This document shows, piece after piece, positions 32,561 to 44,993 of a stretch of 64,000 nucleotides of DNA. The position numbers were made by a program, and so were the translations under genes. A model generated the notes under the pieces. It was not told where the DNA came from. It did not search any database and saw only the letters and a list, made by a program, of their open reading frames with translations. This DNA is from Alitta virens (lineage: Eukaryota; Annelida; Polychaeta; Phyllodocida; Nereididae): the NCBI GenBank assembly GCA_932294295.1, contig OW028574.1:55202297-55266296 (forward strand), in the 5' to 3' direction. The number at the start of each line of letters is the position of its first letter. Position 1 is the first letter of the stretch.

Positions 32561-33420
32561 TGTTTAAAACCCATGATGTTTCATTAGCATCACTGTCGCG
32601 GTCAATTTCACTGAAGTGATTTATTCTACTGGTGTTGAATGTTGTATTGAAGTCATTGATGTTATCATTATGGTTATCCACTAGATTAAGCTGTTTCTGT
32701 TGGTAACATTTTCTGACAAGCTGTCAAAACCGAGTTGTCAACACACAGATTCATTTGTAAACAAAAGTACGTGCTTGCATTAGGCCACGCCCACATCTAT
32801 TTATAGCCTGGTACTATTTTAGGGCTTTTCCCGAAAATAACGGCCTCCTCTTTCCTTATTGATATCTTATCAATGGACTGCAGGTTGGTGTTGTTTGCAT
32901 TACTGTTAGTTCATATATCCTTCTGCAATTAAGCTTTATTTCATTCCCTTCTGCTCGTTGCTTGCGTAGTCTTACTGATGAACAATGAGGCCTTATGCAT
33001 TAATTTCTAAGGCCTAAGTGCCACAGCCAATCACAGAGTCTGTTAGAGCTCGTTGCCTTGCAAAATGGCCTTGCAAAGAAATAAGCTCTACTCTGATTGG
33101 TCGAACGTTCATTTAGTTGACAAGCCTCATGGCAATGGACATGGCTCCCATCATGTCCCATGAAACATTCAAAACCATAGTTCTACTGCTTGTCCAGTCT
33201 TGGAATCACCTAGAAATGGTCATTAACCGAGTTCTAACGTGAGTTTCTTCAAGTTTGTCAGGAAAATCCTAAGTAAAGAATGATTTTTGTGTAAGTAGGT
33301 CATTATTATTTTGTGCGCATCATGGCCGCGCAGATTAATTAGGACAACATAGTTCGATCCGGTCATCTGAGAATAGCATGACAGTAGATTTTGTTTTTGG
33401 CCAATCTCTAGTCATAAAAG

Positions 33421-33458
33421 CCCTACGGGCGGCCCCTACGGGGCCGCTCCTGCGGCCT
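33421..33458. repeat. GC-rich palindromic block
   Basis: CGGCCCC TAC GGGGCCG at 33430-33446 lies within a strongly GC-rich patch surrounded by AT-rich DNA. Its identity is unknown; it may be part of a repeat. Confidence 0.6.
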
Positions 33459-33642
33459 ATTACTGGATGCACCCCACACCAATTTAATTAGAATAGATGG
33501 CTCCCCTCCAGCAGAGACAATACCTAGCAATAGCTCTGCAGCTCTGGAGTATCTATGGTCATATAAAAAGGATACTTTTTTTTTTTTTTTTTACTGACAC
33601 AAGATATTTTGGCTATAGAATCTGATCAGCTCAAGCTTCCAA

Positions 33643-33648
33643 TTTATT
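33643..33648 (-). terminator. Candidate poly(A) signal for the IRF gene
   Basis: AATAAA on the minus strand about 1.7 kb after the IRF stop codon. It is a candidate only; other hexamers lie between. Confidence 0.3.
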
Positions 33649-35349
33649 TGTCTAAATAAAAAAAAAATTCTGATAGCATTCGAGCTCACAATATTTGCTG
33701 AAATAATGTTGGATGAGATTCACAAGTCCTTTGGCCTTTTTGTGCATTAAAATCAGCCATCTGTGACAGTCACTGTACACGGGGAAAAACTTGAAGTCAG
33801 ATTTAGAACAAACCAAATTTTCAACACATTGTTTATTAAGGTCTTGAGTACACAACTGGTCATCTTTTAAAGCTGTCCCAATGCAGTTGATGGAAGACGT
33901 GCATAACACATAAACAATTATAGTTAAATGTGATACAGATGGTCGATGTATTCAAACAAAAACTCAACAATTGATTTACAGCACCTAAATTTTCACAAAC
34001 AAGAACAGCAAAAGATATAAACCACAACAATAGAGAGACAAAGTTCCCTATATTTAATACAACCATATATTTAGCATCAGAGTACCACTAACCTGCCATC
34101 ATATCAACATGAGTGCAATTACATGTAAGTGCTTCAAATTGTAGCTATTTCTGACATCATATAGGCCTATATTATTTTTTCACAGTTCATACTCATACAC
34201 ATTCAACATTAAACACCAAGTGTTTATTGATAAAATTATGGTGCCCATATATATTCTCACAGAGCCACACTCTTAGAACAAAGTATCCAAACATACACTC
34301 ACTTTTAAATACATGCACACAATTCTGAACTCAATATTTAGGACATCGTACATCAATACAAAGTCTTCGACAGGGAAATTACATAAAAATTAGCACACAC
34401 ACAAAAAAAAAACATAATTATACATCTCGAATGCAGTTATTCCAAAAACAGAAAACAAGCAAACTGCCCAAAAACAAACAGTGAACCACATTATGATTGC
34501 TAGGTACAAAGAGTATATGGTGTATACAGGATTATATCTATTAGTATTACAATTAGCAATGTAAAATCTGGAAAAGTATAGCAAAAAATTATCAAGGTGG
34601 GATAGAAGTATGGACTGTTATAGAAATTACATCACAGGACATTACAACATTATAGAGAACAATTTTCAATGCCATTAAGTTTTTCAGCACTATCTTAAAA
34701 CCGGCCACCCATCCAATTGCCAAGCAGATTATTCATGCACTCTAGAAATAAGGGAACCTGTTACAGAACTCAGGCGGAAGCAATATCAATTGGGTGTTGA
34801 AATTCAACTTTGTCCTAATGCTTACTGTGTGATATGATTGCAACTTATAAGAAGTCACCTATAATGCCAAAAAAAGGGATTTGTTGACCATTAAGGTAAC
34901 TGTCTTTTACACATATTAACACTTGTATGTCTATGTTATTACTTTGCAGTAACTGTTTCACAATTATTTGAAATCAATGACATGGCTGTACAAAGGAGAG
35001 AAAAAATTCATTGACAATTTGATGATAATCGAGGTATATTCAATATACATATGTACAGTACACCACTCACTCCATAACTAAGCTTTTATATAAATTTATA
35101 AGTTATTAACTGAAGCACAATGTTTTAATACTGGAATAACAACTAACAAAATCACAGAAATAGACAATTTTTTGAAAACAATAAACAAGAGTAGCACTGT
35201 CACAAATGAAGTTTACAAATAATGAGTGGAACTACTTTAAAACTTCATATTTCAAATGCCACTTCACAACGTTCATGCACTTTTTCCTCGATTTCGTTTC
35301 ACACAAGAATATCAGTCATTACTAGATGTCAGAGAACGGCTTGAACCCT
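33649..35349 (-). other. Probable 3' UTR of the IRF gene
   Basis: AT-rich, no exon on either strand, directly downstream of the IRF stop. Confidence 0.45.
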
Positions 35350-38300
35350 TCAATGGCCAGGTTTGCCAGGCATTTGAAGCTCAACTGTTAACAGTGGTAC
35401 AGGTATATCGATTGGCATGGCCGATGCAAGGGATGGCGCAGGTGAAACTGATAGGGAAGTAGCAGGTGGAGTGACTGCAAGTGTTGTGCGTGTCATTTTC
35501 TCACCAACAGCCGCCGATTCAGATGTAGTGGTTGACATTATCATGGATGTAATAGCTGGTACAATGGTACAACTCATTGGTTGCTCAACATCTTCAAGCC
35601 TTGGTATTGGAATGCTCTCAATTGTTCCACCATAAGCTTGACTGCTTTGTCGACTGGCCACCTGACTGGCTAGTTGCAGGAGATGAGACGCAACTTTCGG
35701 TGAATGGCTTCCAGAAGGTTGTAGATTGGCAAGGATAATGCCAGATTCAGACACAACAGGTAGATTCCGCTCAACCGGGGTGAAGGGCTTGATGGGTTGT
35801 GATGCTTGCAGATTGGACAAATTGAGTGAGACAACTGGCTTCGATGCCACAGCCTTGTTCTGCAAGTTTTGAGCACTGAGCTGAAGCATAGAGACTGGTA
35901 ATTGAGCAATGGGTTTGTCAGCTGCACCTGGCATTGCTTTGATGGTGATTTGAGGTACTTTACTAACCCCTGGGACAAGCTGCACTGCCTGTGATTGTGA
36001 CAACCCTGCAAGCTGGCTCTGCCTCAGTATCACTGCTGATTTGTTGAGTTCATCGGCGGTGGCCATGGGCATCGAAGCATTGGTCACAGCATGCATTTGG
36101 GTCAGGATCTCAGGAGAAGGTTTTGGAATAAAAAGAGTTGGCCTTGGATCTCCATATCCATTGCTGTTATTTGCAGAGCAAGGTGTACCAGACTTGCTGG
36201 CATTGGCAGCTTGTTGAACTTGCTCCAGCTGGGCCACCTGTTGTTTCAGTCTCTCCATCTCGACCGCCACCTCTCTTCTCAGTGGTTCAACATGAGTCTC
36301 CATAATTTCCTTCACTGTCTGAGCCACAAGATCTGGCAAACGAGATTTGTAGGCCTCCATAACTGCTTTCTGGATGTTTTCTTCCATGGTATGGAATCGC
36401 TCGCCCATTTGCTCTTCTGTCTGCTTCAGGTCTTTCTTGGTGTTCTCCACAATGCTTGCTATGTTTGTTAGATAAATGGAGCTGGTATCCGGTACAAATG
36501 AATAGGTCAACCCAGCACTGTTTGGGGTGGTTGGAGTGGATACAGGTCTTGGGGAACTCGGAACTGATGCTAAACTTACAGGAAGAACTGGCTTGACTCT
36601 TCCAGGTTCTGGCACAGAGGTAGTAATGGTTGTGGCAGCTCTAACCATATTCGCAGTTGTTGGAGGATTCTGCAAAATTTCCTTCACATTTTGGTGGACC
36701 ATTCTTTCGATGGGATCAGGCTTTCCACTAGCTGCCCTACTTGCTGCTAGGAGGGTTCTCACAGTCACATTGTTGGGCATGACACGTCTACTGCTGGCTG
36801 ACGGAAGTCCTTTTTGCATGTTGATGAGAGATTGTGGACTTGGGCTTGGGCTTGTTGCAACCACAGTCTTAGGTGGGTTTTCATTAATTACATTTCCCGC
36901 TTGCAGAAGGACAGGTGTGACCAGTACCCCAGGACTGGTTGCTCCTGATCCTGATACACTGGATTTCTTTACAAGGGATCCAAGTCCTTGTAGTTTTTGA
37001 GAAGAGCTGTCAGCAGCCTCTCGACTTGTTTGTACCTGCAATTTCATCGGTTGATCACCATCCTTGTCTTTTGAAGCAAGAGGGGTGGTTCTGAAAGACA
37101 ACTGACCCTCTGATCCCTTCTCTTCTCCATACATTGGATTGTACCGGTAGAAAGAGGATGATTCGCCTTCACCAGGGGCTGCACCTGTTAGTGTAACTGG
37201 CACATTGGATCCCACTGTGGGTTTGATGCCTAGCACAGTGGCTGGCAGAGCAGTGCGCGGTTGTCCGTCTTTGACCATCATCATGGGCATGCGATGCTTT
37301 GCAGCAGCAGCCAACAGCGCTCGACTAGCGCTGTTAGTGTTTCCATTACCAGAAATGAAGTTTGCCATACTACCATTCGTCTCACTTTCCATTCGAGGGC
37401 TCTTCTCAGGAGGTTCGCCTGTGTCACAGCTTATGTTGTTGACAGACTTCAATGAGTCCATCTTCTTCTCACCTGTGTAACAAAAGTATCATACCTGTCA
37501 AATACATTTTGGATTCATCAGCATTAGAAGTATTTTGTTGGAACTCAGAACTAACCTTTTTCCTTCTTGAAATTATAGGAGCACATCACTCTCACGTTAA
37601 TACTAATGTGAATAATCACTCTCTCATTATGATTACGAATACAAAACGGTTTTATTGATGAAAAAAGTAAATTCTTTCATGCCAGCACAACATTTTTTTT
37701 AAATACATTACAAAATTTCTTAAATTTAAGTCAGTAAGCCAATAGCTACAGTAGGTGGCCCTGCACCTATGAAATGACTTTGACGTGTTGATTAGTTAGC
37801 GTGTAAGTTAGCATATATACAGCACGGACAGAAGTAACATAATATTTTAATTATTACACAGAGATATTACCTGTAGTCAAAAAATTTCATGGACTAGTAT
37901 ACATGTTATATTGCACATTAATACTACCGTGAATACTGAATACTTCTGAGTAATAAATTATGTTAATTACTTGGTCGCCAGAAGAGAAGCCTTCAAAAGT
38001 ACCATCATGGAAACTTTTACTCATGAAAACTAAGAAGGTTAAAATTTCTGCGTACCAGACAGCAATCCAGCTAGTGATGTTTTGGGTTCCTGTTCGAGCA
38101 CTCGTTTCATTGTCATGTGTCGTGATGCCAGAGACGACCCCGCACTGACCACTTGACCACCAGACGTATACATGGGAGTTATGCTCTTAGTGATAATGGA
38201 AGATTGAGAAAGATCTTCTGTTGCTGAAGTTTCAGGCTCAAGTGATGAAGAAGGCTCCTCTCCCTTTGACGAAGGTTGGAGACCACCGCCAGATAACAAG

Positions 38301-41070
38301 CCTATGATTTTATTGAACATATTTCAAAATCTATAATTGTTTACTTGAGATGAACACACTCTTAACAATGAAGTATGGTAGGATTCAAAATAAATGTCCA
38401 CCTGTTTTTCAGTCATATTTTGCCACAAATGACATGAACTTTCAAGCTGATAAACACACTTCTGGGAAAGAAATAATTGGAAGTTCGCTATATTCTCCAT
38501 TGTCATTTTTGCTGCTTACTTTGTGACCACAACAAATTGTCTAAATGATGAAAAAGTGGCAAAAATTATCATTGCAAAGATGGGAAACTTTTAGTTAAAT
38601 TGCACAGGGGTTATTATGGGTTAGAAAGTTGGGCTTTTGACTTTTTGGAAACATAAATATATATATTGTGCTTCTCCATGACATATAAAATTAAGACAAA
38701 AAAACAAGTGGACATTTATTTTGGATTGTAGTATAATTGATTTACCAGTGTGGACATAATTGGTGGAGTTTGGTGTAGTGGGAGGGTTGTTAGTGCTGTT
38801 TTCAGCTGACAATGAAGTGGTTTCTGGAACCTCATCACCATCACTGGACACACTCTCTTGCTCTTCTACCACAGGTTCACGTTTCACTCGCAAAACTTCC
38901 CAAACAAAACCGTCTTGGTCAGTGAATCTGAAATTCATTCACGAGTAAATGCATCATGGATATATTTCATTTTGACGCATTTTAAATTCATGAAAATAGT
39001 TGTTTTCAATTGTTCAACAATGAGTCACTTGGTTTACTAACCTTGATTCAAGTTGTTGGCGAGTCAAGCCCTCGCTCTGAGCAGCGGAACTTTGTTGCTT
39101 GTTACCAGAGGATGATTCCGCCAACTCCTTCTCTTCTTCTTTGGTGAATGGTTTTGAAAGGTCAGCTAAAGCTCTTGCAGCTTCCAAGCTCTTCTTATCC
39201 TGTGTGGAGTAAAAATATTAAATCCAGTAAAATTTAATTACTTGGCTGATGAGAAACACACACTATAATGACTCCATACACTTGAAACATTTATGCATTT
39301 TTCAACACTAAATTTCATTTCATGTAATTAATAAGGTTGTTATCGTTAAATATATGCCCCACAATGACAATACAACAACAGCTAAAATTACAAATATACA
39401 AACCCTATTTGGCTTCCCAATATCAGACACAGACAGGTCAATTGGTTCCTCCTGTCTGACCTGCTGGTGCTGGTGCAGCACGTAACTCAGGTACTCTTTA
39501 GTTGATCGCCGTGTTTCTGGATTGTAAGGAAAATATTTAATAATGTGTAAATTAATTTTAGACAGGCAGCTCATCATTAGGAGAAACAGCATCGGATACA
39601 AAGACATCAAATGAATCACGACATAACATACCTTTCTCAAATTTATTTTTTAAGTTTTTAACAAGCTTTCCTTCAGACTCCGGAAGAAATCGGTAAACGC
39701 GATATGCATCTGTCCCAGTTTTGCGAGTCATAGCCTTGACCTCTTCGATGTCAGGTCTTGAGTTGACAGCACAACGGAAGTTGGCTTTCCATCTGCGAGG
39801 GTCAGCCTTGTCTTTGCCCTCAACAAAGCGTCCTGTATTTTCAAAATTTGAAATAAAGAAAATGATATCAGGTTGCAAGAGTTACTCAACAAAATTAATT
39901 CTGGGATACAGACTTCAACATATTAAGTTAAATGCTAAAAAATCTCTGTATATATTATGCACTTAATGCAGTGCATTCTATGACATAGTACCATAAAAAC
40001 TAACCAAAATACAGAGAACCACAGACAACACTGCAAAGCAATATTATAAGACATACCAGTATGAACTGCCCAACGTTTAAAGAGGCATGCATCAGCCTCT
40101 TGTCTCCATCCACACCTTGACCTATGCTTCCACGGGATCTTGAAGACTTTCAGATTCTGATCTATCCACTCCAGACCCTTAATGTCGCCCTTGTTGATCT
40201 GCTCAATTAACCAGGGTCTCAGTTGCTGCCTCTCCATGGGTCGCACTGGTCCTGGTGGAGTGTTCCCAATGGGAATCTTGTCCTCCTCACGGATCACAGA
40301 CAGTGGAATGTTGGTATTCTCAAAGTCAGTATCGGCTGCTGCAAACACAATTTGTCAAGTTTTTACTACAAAATGTTTAGTTGAAAAACATGTCTTTTAT
40401 GTGCATTGCTTGATCGTTACAGAACAGGCTATTTAGCATATATCCAGCAGTGTAACTAGTTGCAGGGGTGGATCTAGAAAAAAATGTGCAGGGGGGGGGG
40501 GGGGGTTGTTAAATTAAAAGATATTGCAGGGACCACAAAATCTTTTTAATTACAGTCTGACCTGAAAGTGTCATCTTCATATATCACGGTCCTGGGGGTG
40601 TGGGGGGGGGGGGGGGGGACATAATATCACAACAACCGCGAAATAGCCGAGCTTCTCTAATTAGCGCAAAATGTACTTGTCCATCGCTACTGAGTTAATA
40701 TAAAATTAATCAAAAAGTTTTAATCCATGTACTTCATTTCCACTGCAGTAATTTAGCATGGCAGCATATTAAACTGAATTTAATAAAGTATCCAATAATT
40801 TCATGAAAGTTCCTATATAGTTTGCAAAATTTGACTGAACCCAAAATTAAAGAACTGACCTTCACTTTGAGTGGGTTCAGCAGGCACAGGAGGATGAGGT
40901 GGACAGTCAGGCACACCAGGAAACACTGGCTGTGATGAAGACAGGTCAGTTGCAGAGACACTGCTTGACACAGTAGCGTCATCCTTCATGCTCATTTCTT
41001 CCTCAGTTGTTCCCGATTCAGAAACACTCCTCACCTTCATTTTGGCCAACATCTTGTAAAATATGCTCAT
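35350..41070 (-). CDS. Interferon regulatory factor with very long C-terminal region and coiled coil
   Basis: Eight coding exons: 41070-40860, 40338-40057, 39832-39632, 39516-39404, 39199-39042, 38927-38746, 38301-38056, 37472-35350. Phases close to give 1171 residues. The IRF DNA-binding domain (about 107-220) has six tryptophans at 113, 128, 140, 148, 160 and 179, with RPWL, IPWKH, WAVHTG, RRWKANFRCA and NSRPDIEEVK. It is nearest to IRF1/IRF2 by eye. Downstream are a PIDLS motif (256-260; CtBP-type PxDLS) and a VKRE motif that fits the SUMO consensus. The last exon is Ser/Pro/Ala-rich with a predicted coiled coil at about 805-887. I see no IAD, the association domain of IRF3-9, and the length is more than twice that of vertebrate IRFs. 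An in-frame stop precedes the ATG. The 5' UTR continues to 41096, where an acceptor implies a further upstream exon. It probably acts as a nuclear transcription factor. Confidence 0.92.
38376..38738 (-). mobile_element. MITE, copy 2, in an IRF intron
   Basis: It has terminal inverted repeats of about 30 bp. The ends at 38376-38412 and 38702-38738 share an AATAAATGTCCACNTGTTTTT core. On the minus strand its interior matches the copy at 47026-47478 (see finding). No transposase ORF. It lies wholly between exons 6 and 7. Confidence 0.8.
40491..40505 (+). repeat. G homopolymer, 15 nt
   Basis: G15 in IRF intron 1 of the coding part. A second run of 17 G lies at 40602-40618. Confidence 0.95.
40602..40618 (+). 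repeat. G homopolymer, 17 nt
   Basis: G17, about 110 bp from the G15 run in the same intron. Confidence 0.95.
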
Positions 41071-41096
41071 CAGAGCTCAGATATTTTTTAATGTAC

Positions 41097-44000
41097 CTGC
41101 AAAAAATTAGAATTTAAAAAAATAAAATAAATAAGATAGGGTGGAAAATTAACTAAAAGATGACCCACAATTACAGTATATATTTGCCTCAAATTGGAAG
41201 AATGTTGATAAACCATAGATTGGTAATGGAAGAGTTTCATCACTGATTGAGAATTTTGACCATGCAGATATAATCTATGTGTAGACTATTTCTAGATATA
41301 TTAGACATATTCATAGCACAGCGTAGTAGTAAAATTATTTGGCAGTGACAATTAATGACAGGTTCAGGAAAATTGGAGTGATGTTAAAAATAGAACTTAA
41401 TTGTAGACCAAAACCCAGAACTCTAAATATTATAAATGTAATCACTGATCATGACTATTTAACCTGCTATCACTGTAAAATCTGTTTGACATGTGCACAG
41501 TGGCAATACATTCGGGGTGATCGAATTTGGCCACAACACTTCTGCGATGCCTTTTTAAGTGTTAAAACATTGTCAATGATGTTAACTGTTCGGTTAGTCA
41601 TATTAATAATAGGACCACACTTAACTACTGATTCAGTACATGGGCACAGTGAATTGGTATGGGGAACACCGGAACAGTGATAAATTTGTTTAAGGCCTGT
41701 CTCAGACAGAATAAGTTGAGAAATAATAAGTTGTAGTTCTTATTTTTCATTACTTTAACCCTTTCTTTGGCATGCACAAGCTTCAATCACAATTGATAGG
41801 TCTACCTGCACTTGCAATTTGGCAAAATACTTTGATTTCACATTCATGTGTCAGGCCAACATCTGTGAATACAATATAAAAGAATTACGATTTTGTAAAT
41901 TCTCATCTTAATAGCAGTTTACATCTCAGAATTTGATAGTTTAAAATTGTAACTTATGTAAAATATAATTGCAGTATGACCAAAACCCAAAAGTTTCCGG
42001 ACACTAGTTTGAAACACCTTAATTTTGGTCTGGCTTCTTCTTTATGGCACCTTTTCTTTAATTTGTTTCTTTAAGGATAATTTTAACTGTCTTGAAAATA
42101 CATTTGCACAATAATCATGCCAATATATAGATAAAGTTTTGGATGGTTGGTCATAGGAAAAAACTTAGTTTTCTACATGTTTTGCTGGCAGGAGTTGAGT
42201 TAAGAACTACAAGGGAAAGGGGTTTGACCCTTGTGACCGTCTTCCGCTTAGTTATTTTACATGTAGTTCCACGAGCTTAACATCAATAGACCTGAAGTTA
42301 TCATGTCTGTAAGTGTGGTTAACAAACAGACAGAAAGACAAAAGGAAGGAACAAACTGACAGAGGTGCCAGCCTTTGTAATGCAGTAGGTGATATTCATG
42401 GCCAAGATCAAAAAAATTAAGCAGTCACCCCCCATAGCAAGTGTCTGAAAACGTATGGCCAAGGCTGTATATATTGTGCAGTATGTGGCTGGTGTAATTC
42501 GCTGTGCCCCAAATGTATTATTATTGTTGTTTTTTTGGCAATCATTTGTCACAAATGGCCACATCCTAAGTTCTACCCATCAGCAACCTTTGCATTACTT
42601 AGAACTGGCAAAAGTTCCTTGAAACTCCCGTATCCATGAAGTGATTCACTGTGCCATGCATCTCCCCATCAATTGTATTTTCCAAATTGTTCATTACACA
42701 TCATAATACGTCTATCTCAGATAATAATTTTTGGGCAGTTTCAAATTTTTTTTGGGCAGCCCCCCCCCCCCCCCCATCCCCCAATTCAAGTGGTCCCGTA
42801 CGCCTATGACTCAATAGAACTCCATTAAAACATTGAACCGATTGTAACAATTCTCCTAAATGCTAGCAGTTATTGCTGAATCAACAATACACATGTGAGA
42901 ACTTATAATACCACAATATTAGCCTTGAAATTGAAACTGATCTGTGACACTGTGTGACTGTGATCAATCCTTCAAGGCCCAGGGCCAAGCCCATATTTGC
43001 TAAAAACAAGGCTCTAGTCTATCCGAGGAATTTTTTGTGGACGATGTAAGCGTTCCAGAATATTATCTTCTTTTTAGAAAATATGGCAATGTGCACTGTC
43101 ATCAAGATGAATCACGATCACGTCCTCCCTGTCCCCTCCTTCCCAGATCGCCAAAGATCAGACATGACAGCTCGTTTTGGGCAGAGTGAAAATAGGTCAC
43201 TGGTTTCGATTGCAATACCGAAAGTACAACCTCCGTGGTCGAAATGTCCAATGTTACAATCCTCTACCACACCAAAACGATTCAAAATAACATTTAGTAA
43301 GACGTTAAAACACATTAGCAAGTCTCCAACGACATATCACTAAGGTTCAGTCATATTTTTTCTGGCAACATACCACACGAGGGATCATCATTCCATTTCC
43401 ACTTTCGACTTGCGTAGTGAAGCGAGCCAAAACAGAAACCTCTCAAATATTCCTTACTCCACTCATCTTGCTCCACTCTGTCACCACCAATTAACACAAT
43501 ACGGATTTTACATCAACTCCATAACATTACATTGTCTGATATAAGGTACATTAAGTATACTCACACTTTTTTTTACCTCATGAAAATCCACCACGAAAGG
43601 AGGTCAGCCCCTCAGTTTCGTCTTCCTGCTGACCTCGGTGCGCAAGCCAAAACACGACATGCGCAAAATACATGCGCAGTGGGAAACAGAAAGCGAAACA
43701 CCTTCCTCTACTACGTGTGGCTTCCTTGTTTCACTTTCCCGAACCCGATAATAAATGACATAATTATTATGGGCAGTCCTAAATTTACTATGGTTTAAAA
43801 AATATATATATTATTTAAATTTGACAACCTTAATTTTTTTGGTGTAAGATTTCAGTTCTTTTTAAGCCTACTTCTTTTCTTCTTATAATTTTTTTTTACT
43901 TTACTTTTCGTTTCTATTAATATTTTAATAATTAAATAACGTGTTTCCCGAAGTTTCCTTTAAATACACTGCAGCTGGTCACTCACTTTCTAGGGTGACT

Positions 44001-44987
44001 GCTCATGAGATTTATTTGACAATAATCTTACATATATTACAATTAATCGTTTTTTTAAGGGACATTTTATTTGTATCTTTACCTCAATGAAAATTTTAAG
44101 TACCATAATTTTAATTTAAAGAGTTGAAAAAAATTGTAACAAATTGCAGTGGCGCATTATGCAATTTTCTAGGTTTATACTTAGAGCCATAAAATAGTAA
44201 ATATTTACATTAGAATATGAAGAAATAAATTTGTAAAGGGGGCTGTAGCTCCCCAGGATTTGCGCCCATGACAAATAATTTTTGTCATTATAAGTAATTT
44301 TTTGTGTATATTACATATTTAGGCCATATGATATAGGTTTAATACTGAATAACTTGAATATCAAACACTCCATAAAAAAAAACATTTAATGATCTCTTAT
44401 TCACGTGCATTATATATATTATGCACGCACCACTTGATATAAAACGCCAGGTGTTTAAAACTCAGCCCAGGCAGTTCGTAGGCCCGCTACGTCTAGCTTC
44501 GCTGGCCCGCTGCGTCCAGCTGACCCAGCCAATCCAGGCAGTTGGCTTTTTCGTTGTGATGCCACCTTGCGGACAAATGGTGAGTGAACGCCAGGTGTGC
44601 CAGGAGCCAAGATCGAGATATTTACACAGGTATTTTCTGAATTTTCATTTAGCAGTCCGTGAATATCTGTTTTAATAAATGTGATGTTAACTATGGGAGA
44701 GATCATAATTTATGGCAAAGTACATTGGCAATATTAGCATGTAACTTAGTAACTTGAGGTTCACAGAGTTGCTAAGGTAAACAAAGGCGAGTTTTCTGCT
44801 AGGGGCCAATTAAGTTGGTCAAGTTTGGTACAGGCTGGAGAATTGACTGTTTGAAAAAATTGCTTATGGGATAATCGACTGATTCAGTATCATTCTTTAG
44901 TTTAAACATGTAATTTTAATTAAAGCAGATCAATTATAAGAATTAATAAGAATTAATTGTGATGTATGGGTAATTTTTTTTTTCAAG
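41097..44987. other. Region between divergent IRF and PLD-like genes
   Basis: It should hold the 5' UTR intron(s) and promoters of both genes. On the minus strand a plausible first IRF exon ends at a donor GTAAAA just below 43577. On the plus strand a plausible first exon of the PLD-like gene ends at 44629 before GTATTT. A C16 run lies at 42760-42775. No coding exon was recognised. Confidence 0.45.
42760..42775 (-). repeat. C homopolymer, 16 nt (G16 on the minus strand)
   Basis: C16 between TTTGGGCAG and ATCCCCC, beside a TAGGCGTACGGG block that recalls transposon ends. Confidence 0.95.
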
Positions 44988-44993
44988 GCAAAC

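Larger units (their letters stand above)
31632..33642. other. Intergenic DNA between the B56 promoter and the IRF 3' end
   Basis: The left end should contain the B56 promoter. The stretch holds a G12 run (31967-31978), a diverged tandem duplication (32324-32560) and a GC-rich palindrome (33430-33446). No exon was recognised. Confidence 0.5.

Noticed and set aside
36527..37000. 157-codon ORF (+) opposite the IRF last exon
   Set aside because: Shadow of the low-complexity Ser/Pro/Ala coding strand. The minus frame is the one joined by splice phase.
41339..41680. 113-codon ORF (+)
   Set aside because: No motif recognised. Lies in the 5' UTR intron region of the IRF gene on the other strand.
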